Origin: Bondarzewia mesenterica
Taxonomy: Eukaryota > Basidiomycota > Agaricomycetes > Russulales > Bondarzewiaceae
NCBI GenBank assembly: GCA_004802705.1
Contig: SGPL01000049.1
Coordinates: forward strand, 34,618 to 98,617
DNA length: 64,000 nt
Direction: 5' to 3'
A program made the position numbers and the translations under genes. The notes beneath the pieces are model-generated. The model had not been told where the DNA came from, did not search any database, and saw nothing but the letters and a program-made list of their open reading frames with translations. Below, in pieces: positions 12,897-23,764 of the stretch (position 1 is the stretch's first letter; each line of letters begins with the position of its first letter).

Positions 12897-15672
12897 CTGT
12901 TATCATGCCCTGAAATTTAGTATGATGCTTATAATGACAAAGTCCAATGAGAGTAGATCTTGAGCAAAGAGCCACAATCATGGGTTGATTAAAAAGGTTT
13001 TGAATAGATAATTCTGAGGTTAGTGATAAGGAAGATGGCAATCAAGAAGGAAGATCAAAAGGAAGTAAACAATTAGACATGATGATTATTTAGTGCTAGA
13101 GGAAGTCGAAATAGGAATGGCATGGTGCAAGAGACTGAACAGTAAAGGAAATCAGGAGAACAAGAGAAGAGATGCACTTAAGCATGCTAGTATAAAAGCT
13201 AGGCAAGTGAGGCATTTCTTATCCTTATCTCCTTCTATGCCTCAGTCATCTTTACCTTTACCTGAACTGCCTCCCTCAGTCCTCTATATTGCTCAGCCTG
13301 CTACTCTCATCCTATGATCTCTGCTCCTATCTTCTTGTTTCTCTGTAGAATCCTTACTTATAGTTCATTTATTTAGTCCCTCTTCTTTCTCAAGCTCATT
13401 GGCATAGCTGAATCATTGAATCCTTCCCTTTTAGCTCATTTATGACTGCCTGTTCATTATTTTCCCCACTTCAACTCTAATTATTGAATCTTACCTGTGC
13501 ACATCTTGCCTGTCTATATTTTCGGTTTAGAGCTTACTCCTCTATGATGACCACTTCAGTCTCTTCTTCATGTACAATGAATATGGTCCCAATTTGCTTT
13601 AGATGCTAGCTGCCAACCTCACTTTACCCTTTTGGCTTACACACACCTTTTAACAGATCACCACCTTCTTCAATCTAGTGCATCAAAGTATTTGTCAAGA
13701 TCAAGCAGATGAAAAGAGTGGTGAAGTTATAAGGGAGAAAGTGTAGGAGGACTCATAGATCCAGTAAGTGCTAATCATGTATATCTATTATCAGATTCTT
13801 ATCACAATCCTAATCACCAGCCCCTCTCACCTCGACTTTATTATTCTCATTTGTAATAAGGTAAATAAGCTGGGTAAGATATTAGAAATAGGTTAATTTG
13901 ATGTATAGTATGCTACACAAGGACTTTTGTTTTTGTTTTTCTTCTTGATACAAATGCCACTGTTTGCCCTACTATTTTACTATGAATTTTGCTGTCTTTA
14001 TTTCATGGCTCATTTTTTGGACTTCCTTGTGCTCTTCAAATTGTATGTGCCCTTTGATTTTTTGATTGTCTCATTTTATACACCTTATAAGAAGCATAAT
14101 GATGAAATTCCCTTTTACATATCACTGCTATCTCCTTCTATATTAGTCATTATCTGCAGAAGCTTCACTTATACTCTCCACTCAATTGTTTCTATTTATG
14201 CATTCTTTTCTCATATGATACATCTTAGATAAATGAACAGTATTTAGTGCCCCCTAATTGTGGAAACACAAGTAAGCTGGCTAAACCCATAGAGTATCAT
14301 ATATGAATACTTGAAGGTTGAAGCTAGTTAACTGACTGTTTCACTTTATCTCATCTAGTACTATACTTTTCACTCTTTAATTCTCAAGGTTGGTATGCTC
14401 TGCATGTCCAAATTTCAGAAGCAATAAGTTCAACATTATCTACATGAGGGACTTGTAGCCAAAGAATTCGGAAAACCTGAGGTCTTAGACTAAAGAACTT
14501 AAAATTAGCTCACCCTAAATCTAAAGGCTAAGTTCATAGACTACAGAGAATGCAGACTCTCCATTTTTTAGAGCAGTGGACATACAGCCTTGGCTTTGCA
14601 TAGCCATCCCCTTGAAACCTATTACAAATGTATTGGTTTCAGCATAGCTATGCATATACTGACTCATCTAGTATTTTAGCCCTATTTTCTATTCATTTTA
14701 GTTATATGAGGCATTATTAAAGTCCTATTTATTTGCCACTAATTGTACATACACTGCCCCCTCAGAGGACTATAAAAGAGGGAGCAGGGATCACTTTTTC
14801 AATAATAGACTTCCCCCCCTTCTTTTCTCTCAATTCTTCAGTGCTCATTTTAACTCAAGCATTTTCAAGCTTTAATTATTCCTTTTATTTATAGTTACAA
14901 GTGCAATACAAAAGTGTCTACTAACCTTAGTATTACCTTGCTAGCTGATTCTACCTGACTGACTAGTATCTACTAGCAGCTTAATAGAACTATTCTTTGA
15001 TCTCTAGCATAGCGAATTCATCCTTGATCCAGGCCGTCTTTAATTTGCTTGTATAAGGAGTTATAAAACTTTGAGATTGCACCTAGTGCATTCTTATTCT
15101 ATAATATCCCACATGGGGATACTATCTCATCATCATATTCATGAAGTTGTCTAAAGGCACATGGCTATTCAGAATCTTCAATATTATTCTTTAGTTTTTA
15201 CAAAAGAATTTCTTAGACGTAGAAGTGCTGCTGAAATATTCATCTGTTATAATTTATAATTGCTATAGGTCCAGGATACGTCATTCAAGCTTGACTAAGT
15301 TGGTCAAGTCTAGTCTAAAGTCTGCTAGTCAAGATAAGATTATCGACATTGTCATTTGAAGTTGCCTCATATTTATTCATCTAATCTTAGTCATTGTCAA
15401 AACTAGACTTGTCATTTATTATCATCATCCAGTCTTGGTTATCTGACCTACCTTACACTCACTCACACTCACCTACACCTATATACTCTTTGAGTATAGC
15501 TTTATCTTACTGCTTTAGCCTAAAAAACTAAAGACTTATCTAACTTGAACAATTAGGCTTCTCTAAAAAAGTAGGAAACCCCAAGCATATCTAGGCATAG
15601 AAACCATTGGTTTATTTTTGGTGTTATTTTTCATCACCAGACTTACCTTCAAACTACTTCGCTGTATAACAC
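12897..15672. mobile_element. Probable LTR-derived insertion splitting the repeat array
   Basis: The 160-bp repeat is interrupted here and resumes at 15669. The junctions share CACTGTT: the left side ends in CACTGTT and the right side restarts with CACTGTTCTTCC. The inserted DNA begins TGTTATCATGCCCTGAAATT and ends GTATAACA, so TG...CA termini are possible. TATAAAAG boxes at 13191 and 14771 are each followed by C/T-rich stretches, as in LTR promoters. Weak open frames (for example 13927-14232) show no domain. Identity as nested or solo LTRs is inferred; the exact target-site duplication is ambiguous because the shared 7-mer overlaps both ends. Confidence 0.45.
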
Positions 15673-16975
15673 TGTTCTTCCTCAAGAAGATGCAGGACTT
15701 CACCAAATGGCTTTAGTATCAGCAAGTGTGAATTCTGCATTAAAATATCTTTAAGCTTATATATCAAACTTATATATTCATCTCCGCTGGCACTTGTGCT
15801 GTTTTCTCAATGATGTTTATCAGAGTGATCACTGTTCTTCCTCAAAAAGGTGCAAGACTTTGCCAAAAAGCTTTAGCTTTAGCCAGTGTAGACTCTACAT
15901 CATAATGCCTTTCTACATATATATCACACTTGTGTATTCATCCCTGCTAGCACTTGTGCTGGATTTATAATAATGTTTCCTAGTGTTATCACTATTCTTT
16001 CTCAAGAAGGTCCAAGACTTCACCAAATGGCTTTGACATCAGTGAGCATAGATTTTACATCAAAATAGCTTCAGGCTAATATATCAAACTTGTATATTTA
16101 TCTCCACTAGCACTTGTGCTCTTTTCTCAATGATATTGCCTAATAAGATCACTGTTCCTCATCAGAAAGGTGTAAGACTTTGCCAAATGGCTTTGACATT
16201 ATTTGGGGGAGCATTCTGCATTATAGTACTTTTCTTCCCATATATAAAACTTGTATATTCATTATGAATAAAATAACACTTGTTCTATCTTCTGAATGAT
16301 ATTTCCCAATGAGATCACCATTTTTTGCCAAGAAGGCTAATGGCATTGCTGTACAGCTTCAGCATTGTATAATTTAGATTCTCCATCACAATAGCTTCTC
16401 ACACATATATCATAATCATATATTTATTCCCCTTAGCTCTTATTTTACATCTTTAGCTTCACTCATCGATGAACACACTGTTCATTCTCAGGAAAAACAA
16501 AAACTTTATCAAAAGGCTTCAGCAAGCTCTAGCATGCATTCTACATTTAAATAGCTTTCTTTTGATATATAAAACTTGAATCTTTTTTTACAAGAACCCT
16601 TGTTATCCATTGTCTACTATGCTTTCAAAAGGATATTAGTATTGTTGCCTAAGAAGGACTAAGTCTTACACAAAAAGTGTCAGTGAGCATCAGTTTAGGT
16701 TCTACATGATAATACTTTCTGCATACATATAAAACTTGAATATCAGTTTACAGGACCACTTGTTCTACATTCACTATATGCTCCCCAACAAAAACACTAT
16801 TCTTCTTCGAGGAAGACAAAGACTTCACCAGAAGACTTCAATGAGTGCTAGCATGGATTCTCCATAAAATTACCTTTTTAGTGAGGTATTACACTTGTAT
16901 ATTCATCATCAATAGTACATTCCTCAAGCCATTCATCCTTTTAGTCAATAAATTGCACTTCATAATAGTGAGTAA
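15669..16975 (+). repeat. ~160-bp tandem satellite, left arm of palindrome
   Basis: About eight diverged units start near 15669, 15829, 15989, 16148, 16317, 16479, 16630 and 16795, a spacing of about 160 bp. Each opens with CACTGTTCTTCCTCAAGAAG or a variant, then CAAGACTTCACC, AATGGCTT and CTTGTATATTCATC. The right end runs into the palindrome centre near 16980. No open frame runs through the units. Confidence 0.85.
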
Positions 16976-16984
16976 TATCTCAAA

Positions 16985-17950
16985 AAGCAGAACAATGTGA
17001 AGTGTAACTTATTGACTAAAAGAATGAATGATTTGAGGAATGTACAATTAGTGATGAATATACAAGTGTAATATCTCATCAGAAAGGTAATTTTATAGAG
17101 AATTCATGCCAGCACTCACTAAAGTCTTCTGGTGAAGTCTTTATCTTTCCCAAAGAAGAATGGTGTTTTTGTCAGGGAGCATATAGTGAGTGCAAAATAA
17201 TTGGTCCTGTGAACTGATATTCAAGTTTTATATGTGTATAGAAAGTATTATCATGTAGAACTTAAGCTGATGCTCACTAAAGCTTTTTGTGCAAGTCTTA
17301 GTCCTTCTTAGGCAACAATACTGATATTCTATTGAAAACATAGTGGATAATGCATAACAAGAGTTTCTGTNAATAAATATTCAAGTTTTATATATAAAAA
17401 GAAGGCTATTGGGATGTAGAATGCATGCCNGAGCTTNNTGAAGCCTTTTGNCAAANTCTTTGCCTTNCCCAGGAAAGAACAGTGTTTTTNCCANCAAGNG
17501 NGGCCACAGATGCAAAACAAGAGTTGNTGTNNATGAATATATNAGTATGATATATGNGCAGNNAGNTATTGTNATGTANAATCCACACNATANAATGCNG
17601 AAGNNNTCTNGCAAAGCCTTNNGCCTTGCCAGCAAGAAACAGTGTTCTTACTAGAAAATATCAGTTAGAAAGTGTAACAAGTGTTATTCAAGATGAATAT
17701 ACAAGTGTGATATATGGGCAGGAAGGTATTTTGATGGAGAATGCTGCTCAAACAATGCCGAAGCATTTTGGAAAAGTCTTATACCTCCTCAGTGAAGAAC
17801 AATGATCTCGCTGGGCAAGATCATTGAGAAAATAGTACAAGTGCTAGCAGCAATGAATGTATAAGTGTGATACATCTTCCTAAAGCTATTTTGATGTAGA
17901 ATGCTCTCCAAATAATGACAAAGCCATTCAGCAAAGTATTCAGCCTTTTC
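16985..17950 (-). repeat. ~160-bp satellite, inverted right arm of palindrome
   Basis: This is the reverse complement of the left arm, position for position around a centre near 16980. For example CATTCATCCTTTTAGTCAAT at 16930 pairs with its complement ending at 17030, and the segment starting at 16681 pairs with one ending at 17280. Near the centre the arms are almost identical; farther out they diverge. Six inverted units are recognisable before the array switches to the short-unit repeat at about 17950. Confidence 0.85.
17371..17622. other. Cluster of ambiguous bases inside the palindrome arm
   Basis: All N characters in the window lie in this 252-bp stretch, scattered singly or in short runs rather than as one gap. 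They sit in the right arm of the palindrome, where reads from the mirrored arm or neighbouring units could be confused. They look like base-call conflicts, not a sized scaffold gap. Confidence 0.9.
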
Positions 17951-17982
17951 AACCCTCAAATATGGCAATGGCAAGCAACAGT

Positions 17983-18545
17983 GAGCAGGCAAAACATTGT
18001 TTACATTCTCGGCCCAGCAATGGTGAGCAAGCCCTCATTGAAAATCTCAGCCGAACCATCAGAGATGGTCAACGGTGAGCAAGCAAAACATTGTTTACAT
18101 TCTCGGCCCAACAATCATGAGCACATTTATATTAAAAACCTCAGCTAAACCATTAGAGATGGTCAATGGTGAGCAGGCAAAATATTATTTACATGCTCGG
18201 CTCAGCAATGGCAACCAAGCCCTTGCCAAAAAATCTCAGCTGAACCATCAGAGACGATCAACAGCGAGCAGGCAAAATATTGTTTACATGCTCAGCCCAG
18301 CAACAGTGATAATGGCGAGCAAGCCTTTGCTGAAAATCTCGGCCAAACTGTTAGAGATAAGCAACAGTGAGCAAGCAAGCCCATAATACCTGCACCCATC
18401 CCACTCAGCCCAACTGTCAGAGTTAGCAAACAATAATGCTGGCTGAACTGTTAGAGATGGGCCTGCATTGCCCATCGGCTGGGCTCAGCTGACTGTTGGA
18501 GATGGGCAAAAAGCACGTTCAGCTGAACTGTCTAAGTCGGAAAAA
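17983..18545 (-). repeat. ~95-105-bp tandem repeat, right side of palindromic array
   Basis: Four to five units begin near 17983, 18077, 18170, 18267 and 18370. Each contains GAGCAAGCAAAACATTGTTT, then CTCGGCCCAGCAA, then ATCTCAGCCGAACCATCAGA. In reverse complement it matches the short-unit family at 12110-12738. It ends near 18545 where unrelated sequence begins. Confidence 0.8.
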
Positions 18546-18586
18546 GGCACTGAATAGGCTCCATTAGCCAGGCTGACTTCACAAAG

Positions 18587-20225
18587 ATGTGTGCGAATGA
18601 GGTTGTAAGTTGCTTTTTCTTCTTTCATTGGCACTCGCTAACTATTGGAACACAGACATTGATCATTGATGATCAGAGAAAGGCATCCATTGAAGGTGTC
18701 CCCATCCACGTCCCTTGCCTCACCATCAGTGTGGCCACCAAGCTCAAACTCACTCTGCGAGGCCAGCGGGACATCATCTATGAGACGATCTGGTCAGATG
18801 ACTCACGTGTGCTGGGGAGCAACCAATACAATAGGCGGGCGATAATACCAGAGCTGATGAAAGACCTGGGTGGTTTGCGGTAGTGAGCAGGTACGCCACT
18901 CATTACTTTCTATCTACTTTACATTGACAAGATCATAGCTCATCTAGCACCCATCCTTGTATCCCCCCTCCCCTTCACTACTGACCTGCCTGAGATAAAG
19001 GTTGATCCTGTGCCATTGGGAGTCAGCCAGTCATCTGCTACTAAAGTCACTGAGGTGAAGCCATGGGGTATCTGGCAAGCTGAAGGAGAAGGGGCATTAA
19101 AGAAGTCGGCGGTGAGATAGGTGGGTGGAGGGAGGTCTAGCGAGGAGAGCATGGTGATAGCAGTAGACAAGGAGACAGAGGTGGTGAAGGAGATAGTGGA
19201 CAAAGGGAAGAGGAAGGTGGTTGCGGGTAGGGAGGCAGTAACAGCAGTGGTGGGGATGAAGTGGCGGCGGATACAGTTGGTGAAGAGTTCAGAGATAGTG
19301 AGGACAACGGAGGAGGAGGAGGCCCCACTGAGAAAAAAGATGAGTGCAACAAGGCAATGGGCGAGCACAGATATTAACCAAATGCAGAAGGTGGTGATCC
19401 AGTCGCCACTGGCATCAAGGTAGCCGGTGAGCATAGTGAGGCAGGTGAGACCTGCTCGGCGAGATGAGGATGAGAATGAGGAGGATAAGGACGAGGATGA
19501 GGACGAGGACGAGGAGGACGAGTTGGCCCTGGTGAAGAGGAAGGTGAGTGAGCTCAACCCATCACCACACGCACCCACTAACTCAATACAAAAGGAGGTT
19601 GCCAAGGAGGCACCGAGAGGATGGGCACCGAGCAAGGTAAAAAAGGGTGAGACCTGCTTGCTGAGATGAGGACGAGGATGACATTGACCTCTCAGGCCCC
19701 TGTGCCAGGTGCACACAGTTGAAGTGGAAGTGCCACTTCACCATGCACACGATGTGTGAGGCGTGCCACAGAAGCAAGGTGAAGTGTTTAAAGTCAGTCG
19801 CCCAGTTGCCACAGGCAAGGGAGGAGGGAAGGCATTCTGCCCCATCATCAGTCGCTGATGCAGCCACTGCTGTTGTCCCTTCATCACTGGAGGCTGGATC
19901 GAGCCACTCCTGCTGACAGAGCATGCAGGCTGTGAAGATCACCATGCCACTGACTGTGCCACTGACCATGCTAGTAACATACAAGGTGGTCATCCGTGAG
20001 TGGCATGGGCATCCCATGCACAAGAAGAGATCAACATCGGGAGCACCGCTGTCATTGTGGATGTTGGCAAAGTCAATGAAGGGTAAGTCACTTACTGCTC
20101 ATTTGTTTTGTTGACAATGCTAATAGATTTGAGCAATAGAGGTTGTAATCCTCACTCAGGGATTCACCTGGCTGGCTCAGTTGGTGACAAGGTCGCTGAG
20201 GGATGACAGGATAGAGGTAGATCTA
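18587..20225 (+). mobile_element. Decayed element or gene with Zn2Cys6-type motif
   Basis: Plus-strand fragments without an intact frame. A C-x2-C-x6-C-x8-C-x2-C-x6-C pattern (CARCTQLKWKC, then CEACHRSKVKC) lies at about 19701-19797, which fits the spacing of fungal Zn(II)2Cys6 DNA-binding clusters. An acidic Asp/Glu run (about 19460-19520) lies just upstream and a Pro-rich stretch (about 20236-20330) downstream. Similar cysteine-cluster proteins are multicopy and repeat-associated in wood-decay fungi, so a repeat origin is likely. Function and boundaries are unknown, and several stops break the frames. Confidence 0.45.
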
Positions 20226-20235
20226 GCCACCTTTG

Positions 20236-21740
20236 ATGTATCCATCTCTACTGTCCCCTCTGCCCCCACTATCCCTTCCACCCCCTCCACCATCTGCCCA
20301 GCCTCTTCCCCTCATCGCTCCTCTTCCTGAGCAGCCCATGATGTGGAGACCCATATCGACTGGCGGCAGTGTCCCGCAAGAGAAGAAAGAAATGAGTCCA
20401 GAAGAGAAACGAGAGGTCTGGATGGAACGGATCAAGTGCGTTCGCTCGTCATCTCCGCTCCCCATCACTCAACCTCTTGTGTCACAGACTCTTGTCCGAC
20501 GCCTGTCCGAACGCATGCAACAAACACACCTCGAACACGACATCTCCAACTGCCGTCGCCTCATCCAGTCCTCCGCCTTTCCCTCCCTCCCCGACGAAGA
20601 CAAATCAGCCCTCCAAACCCAACTCGACGACGCCCAGGTCCAATGCGAAGAAAAGAAAAAATCCCTCTCGTCCCTCGTCACCCGCCTCATGGACACCGGA
20701 TTCTGGCCCATCCTCCCCCCGTACGACGTCCCCGCCTTTGACGAAAAATACAACGACATGAAAGCATCCCTCGGCCAAGTCGGCACCAGCATCTCCCAAC
20801 TCCAAGAGAACATCGCCACGGTCACCCTCCAACACCTCAAACGACGAGGCGCAGCGGGCCTCGCCCCAGACGCCCAACACGCCCTCGGTCTCCCCGCCCA
20901 CCACACCGACCCCTCCGAGATGGACGACGGCCTCGACGGCCTCCTCGACCGCATCCGCACCGTCGACCACCGCATCGCCGTCCTCGAAAACGACCTCACC
21001 CAGCACGCCCGCGACATGTCCAACGAGTTCGACAACCAGCTCGACGCCAAGGTCGACGAACTCCTCTCCGACCCCCACATCCTCGCCCAGGCCGACGCCG
21101 CCGTCTCCCCGCGCGTCCAACAGGCCCTCGACAAAGTCTCCAGGGACCTCACCAGCGTCGGCACCGACATCCAGGAACTCGCGGGCGAGGTCGCCGCCCT
21201 CATCCAACTCTCGGGCGACATGGCGCGGGACAACGACAGGCTGAAAAAGCAGCACCAGGAAGCCGAACGGCGGCTCGCAGAGGTACCGTCCCTCATCTCT
21301 CTCCCCTCATCTCACGCGCTGACCTCCCCCTCCCTTTCCAGCTCGAGCAAGACGCCAAAGCCCGCTCCGAAGCCATCGCCCAGCTCACCCAACAGCACGC
21401 CACGTTCAAGTACGCCCTCGCCCAACACCTCAAGCGTCCGCCCCCGCCCGTACCCCAACCGCCCCCCCTCGACCTCGTCTTCCGCGCCATCGAACAGCCC
21501 ACCATTGAGCTCGTCCGCGAGACCATGAAGCCGCTCTTGTTGGACCTCCGGCAGTCCATCGAGCGGCTCTTTCAGGCTCAGGAGCAGGACCTGTACAGCG
21601 TCGTGTGGCCGAAGCTCGTCGACAGCATGAAGATGACGGAGTTGATCATCGCGTGGATCGATAGAGAGGATCACCAGGGTTTGGAAGAGATCCGGTCGCA
21701 AGAGGCTCCTTCCGCGACTCGCCCCGCGCCCGTTCCGTAG
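20236..21740 (+). CDS. Coiled-coil protein of unknown function
   Basis: Exons 20236-21282 and 21342-21740 join across a 59-bp GT-AG intron in phase 0, giving about 481 residues if the ATG at 20236 is used. After a Pro-rich N-terminus and a charged segment (EKKEMSPEEKREVW) comes a long Glu/Asp/Gln-rich region with heptad-like hydrophobics, then a Pro-rich hinge (KRPPPPVPQPPPLD) and a C-terminal helical segment (DLVFRAIEQPTIELVRETMK). Codon use turns sharply GC- and C-ending at about 20450, so the first 70 codons may be borrowed repeat sequence or may be non-coding. An alternative start or a 52-bp intron near 20436-20487 is possible. No family is recognised. Confidence 0.75.
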
Positions 21741-21841
21741 GATAACACTGTGTTGTCATTGTACCATTTCTTTCACTCTCTTGTATCTACCCTGTATGTG
21801 TTCACAGATTGTTATAACATTCAATTGCTCAGTGACGCGCG

Positions 21842-21848
21842 AAAAAAA
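21842..21848 (-). terminator. RNA polymerase III oligo-T terminator
   Basis: A run of seven T on the minus strand begins two bases beyond the 3' end of the tRNA, as expected for Pol III termination. Confidence 0.75.
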
Positions 21849-21849
21849 T

Positions 21850-21937
21850 GGACCTTCCGAGAATCGAACTCGGGACCCTTGCATGCAGACAGGTTAACCT
21901 CATAAGTACAAAGCTCTACCGATTGAGCTAAAGGTCC
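21850..21937 (-). tRNA. Intron-containing tRNA, probably tRNA-Ile(UAU)
   Basis: The acceptor stem GGACCTT pairs perfectly with AAGGTCC. The D-arm (GCTC/GAGC), anticodon stem (TTGTA/TGCAA with one G-U), a five-base variable loop and the T-arm (CCGAG TTCGATT CTCGG) are all present. The anticodon region is 23 nt, so a 16-nt intron after position 37 is needed. That leaves U33 followed by UAU, which would be tRNA-Ile decoding AUA, a tRNA that usually has an intron in eukaryotes. Oddly, position 37 would be G rather than the A normally modified in ANN-decoding tRNAs, so the identity is provisional. Confidence 0.8.
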
Positions 21938-22197
21938 TGGAGAATATTGATGATTTGTAATTCTATGTATCGATTATCATCAAAGACTAAGCCGATCAAA
22001 TGTGAGGACATGGAATGTTGAACGATCGAGCGAATATGCGGCAGAAAGCACAGCAAATCCAGATGAAAGTAACAGTACGATAAACCGGCTCCCCGTCCAA
22101 TCCATAATTGCATGGTATTCAGTACACCGATTGAAGAGTCCAGACGGTAACTGAGAGTTATCCCAAGAGAAAATAGACATAGTCCCGTGGGTGCCGT

Positions 22198-23414
22198 TCA
22201 ACTTGATTTCTCCACATCCACAGGCCGAACGTCGACGTCTGCTTGAATTTCCTTCTGGTCCGCGCCCGAGTGCGAGTGGACTGTGGGCACGGCCCCGAGC
22301 GCAGAGCCCGTCTCCGCGTAGTCTTCCAGCGTCTCCCGCCGCCACGCTTCTTCCTCCTCCCTCAGCCCACCGGGAAAGAAGACGGGGAGGAGCGACAGCC
22401 CGACGTGGCGCTCCAAGCTCTCCGCCGCCTTCAGCGCCTGGAACACCTTCTCGCGATAGATGACGCGCTCGTCGACGAGATGGACGCCGAGCGCGCCTGG
22501 GCTGCGTCTCGCGCCCGCCGCGACGAGGTTCTGCACCATGCCCAACGCGCCTATCGCGAGCAGATACCACGCGTCGCTGTGCGCGCCTGCTACGATGAGC
22601 AGGTGCACGATCCACAAGACCGCGAGCGCGGAGGTGAGGAAGACGGTGTACCGCGAGCGCACGTCGCGTCCCGCGGCGAGGTCCTCGAATTTCATCCTCC
22701 CGTGCTCGTTCACGATCACGATGACGTTCTTGCTCCCGTTTCCCTGCGTCAGGCAAACGACTTCCCCCTTCCCCTCGCGCGCGGCGACCACCTGCGAGAG
22801 GCCCACTTCTCCGCATGCCATTGGGGAAACGCACCCCCCGCGAGGGCGAGCACGGTCCCACTCAAGGTCAGGAGGAGGATGACCCAATTGTCGTGCAGAG
22901 CTCCAGGTATGACGGCAATGGCAGCCTGCACGACCATGACGCCCACTCCACTGTAATAGACCCAGTCGCGGTCTGGCACGCCCATGGGCTTCGTGCAGGA
23001 GGTTCGGTACAACGACACGGTGAGTCCGCGCTCTTCCTCCTCGTGCCGCGGCCTGTGATCGCGGACGAGCCGCGCGAGCACCCACGATTGGACTGTGCGA
23101 GTGTATCCATTTTTGGCATTGACGAGCACGGAATAGCCTTCCGCGGCAGGCATGAGGCGGCCGTCTCCCACTGCGGAACAAACAGCATTCAGGGAATACG
23201 CGACCCAACCAAAGGAGAATGCCACAGGGGTAAAGGAAAACCGGCCCGAGCCGGCGAGCTGGGCAACAGCACGCTGCACGATGTCGCCGCCGATAATCAT
23301 CAGGATGGAAAGGATATCACTGGGATTTTGCCATTGAGCCTTCACGGGTGAGAACTGGTTTTCGAGTATGACAGAGGGACCGGGTTGGGAGGGAATGAAC
23401 GAAGTCGGAGGCAT
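22198..23414 (-). CDS. Multi-pass membrane protein with a frameshift
   Basis: The first frame (ATG at 23414) reads through PSDILSILMIIGGDIVQRAV, FTPVAFSFGWVAYSLNAV and several hydrophobic segments to about FPQWHAEKW near 22790. Homology-like text then continues in another frame: CLTQGNGSKNVIVIV, two or three membrane segments (VFLTSALAVLWIVHLLIV, WYLLAIGALGMVQNLVA) and FFPGGLREEEEAW, stopping at 22198. This is a common uncharacterised family in Agaricomycetes with about seven membrane segments. No GT-AG intron of suitable length joins the frames; one missing G in the G-rich run near 22770 would explain it. It is either a real pseudogenising frameshift or a sequence error. Confidence 0.75.
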
Positions 23415-23764
23415 GGGGGGCGAAGCGTGATTGATCAGGGGGAAACGGTACTTGGACTACAGTTCTTATTAGTCCGACCTCATAGGCGTCAAAACTCGCT
23501 TGACCGTCCTCACGTCAACGGTGAGTAACATGAGAAGAATACTGTCATGTACTCACATATATTTTCAGTTACTGTGTTGCCAAAAAGACTTTGCTGATTT
23601 CGTACACGCACAATCGCACACTTGGTAATATCGGGTCTTGGCGATGACACAAAAGTCTAGTTCATGTCCCTATCATGCATCTGCCCATTCAAAGGCATCG
23701 CGAGATTAATGGCCGATAGTGAAACGCCTTGGAGCGAATGAAAGTGCTCACACCAACATCAACA

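Noticed and set aside
13927..14232. 101-codon hydrophobic open frame in the array insertion
   Set aside because: The A+T- and T-rich sequence makes Phe/Leu/Ile/Tyr runs by chance; no domain, no codon bias like real genes, and it sits in a probable LTR remnant.
12110..18545. CRISPR-like array
   Set aside because: Units are 55-160 bp, contiguous and diverged, with no constant repeat plus unique spacer layout, and the host is a eukaryote.
18940..19716. A 258-codon minus-strand open frame rich in Ser and Thr
   Set aside because: It is the complement of an acidic and low-complexity plus-strand remnant, with a Ser run opposite the GAC/GAG repeat. No homology is recognisable.
20436..20487. A 52-bp GT-AG intron in the coiled-coil gene
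   Set aside because: Possible borders exist, but the unspliced frame is open through it and removing it forces an unsupported upstream frame; left as an alternative only.
20605..21255. Long minus-strand open frames opposite the coiled-coil gene
   Set aside because: They mirror the C-ending codon bias of the plus-strand gene; no splice sites or domains are present, and the sense frame has a clean intron.
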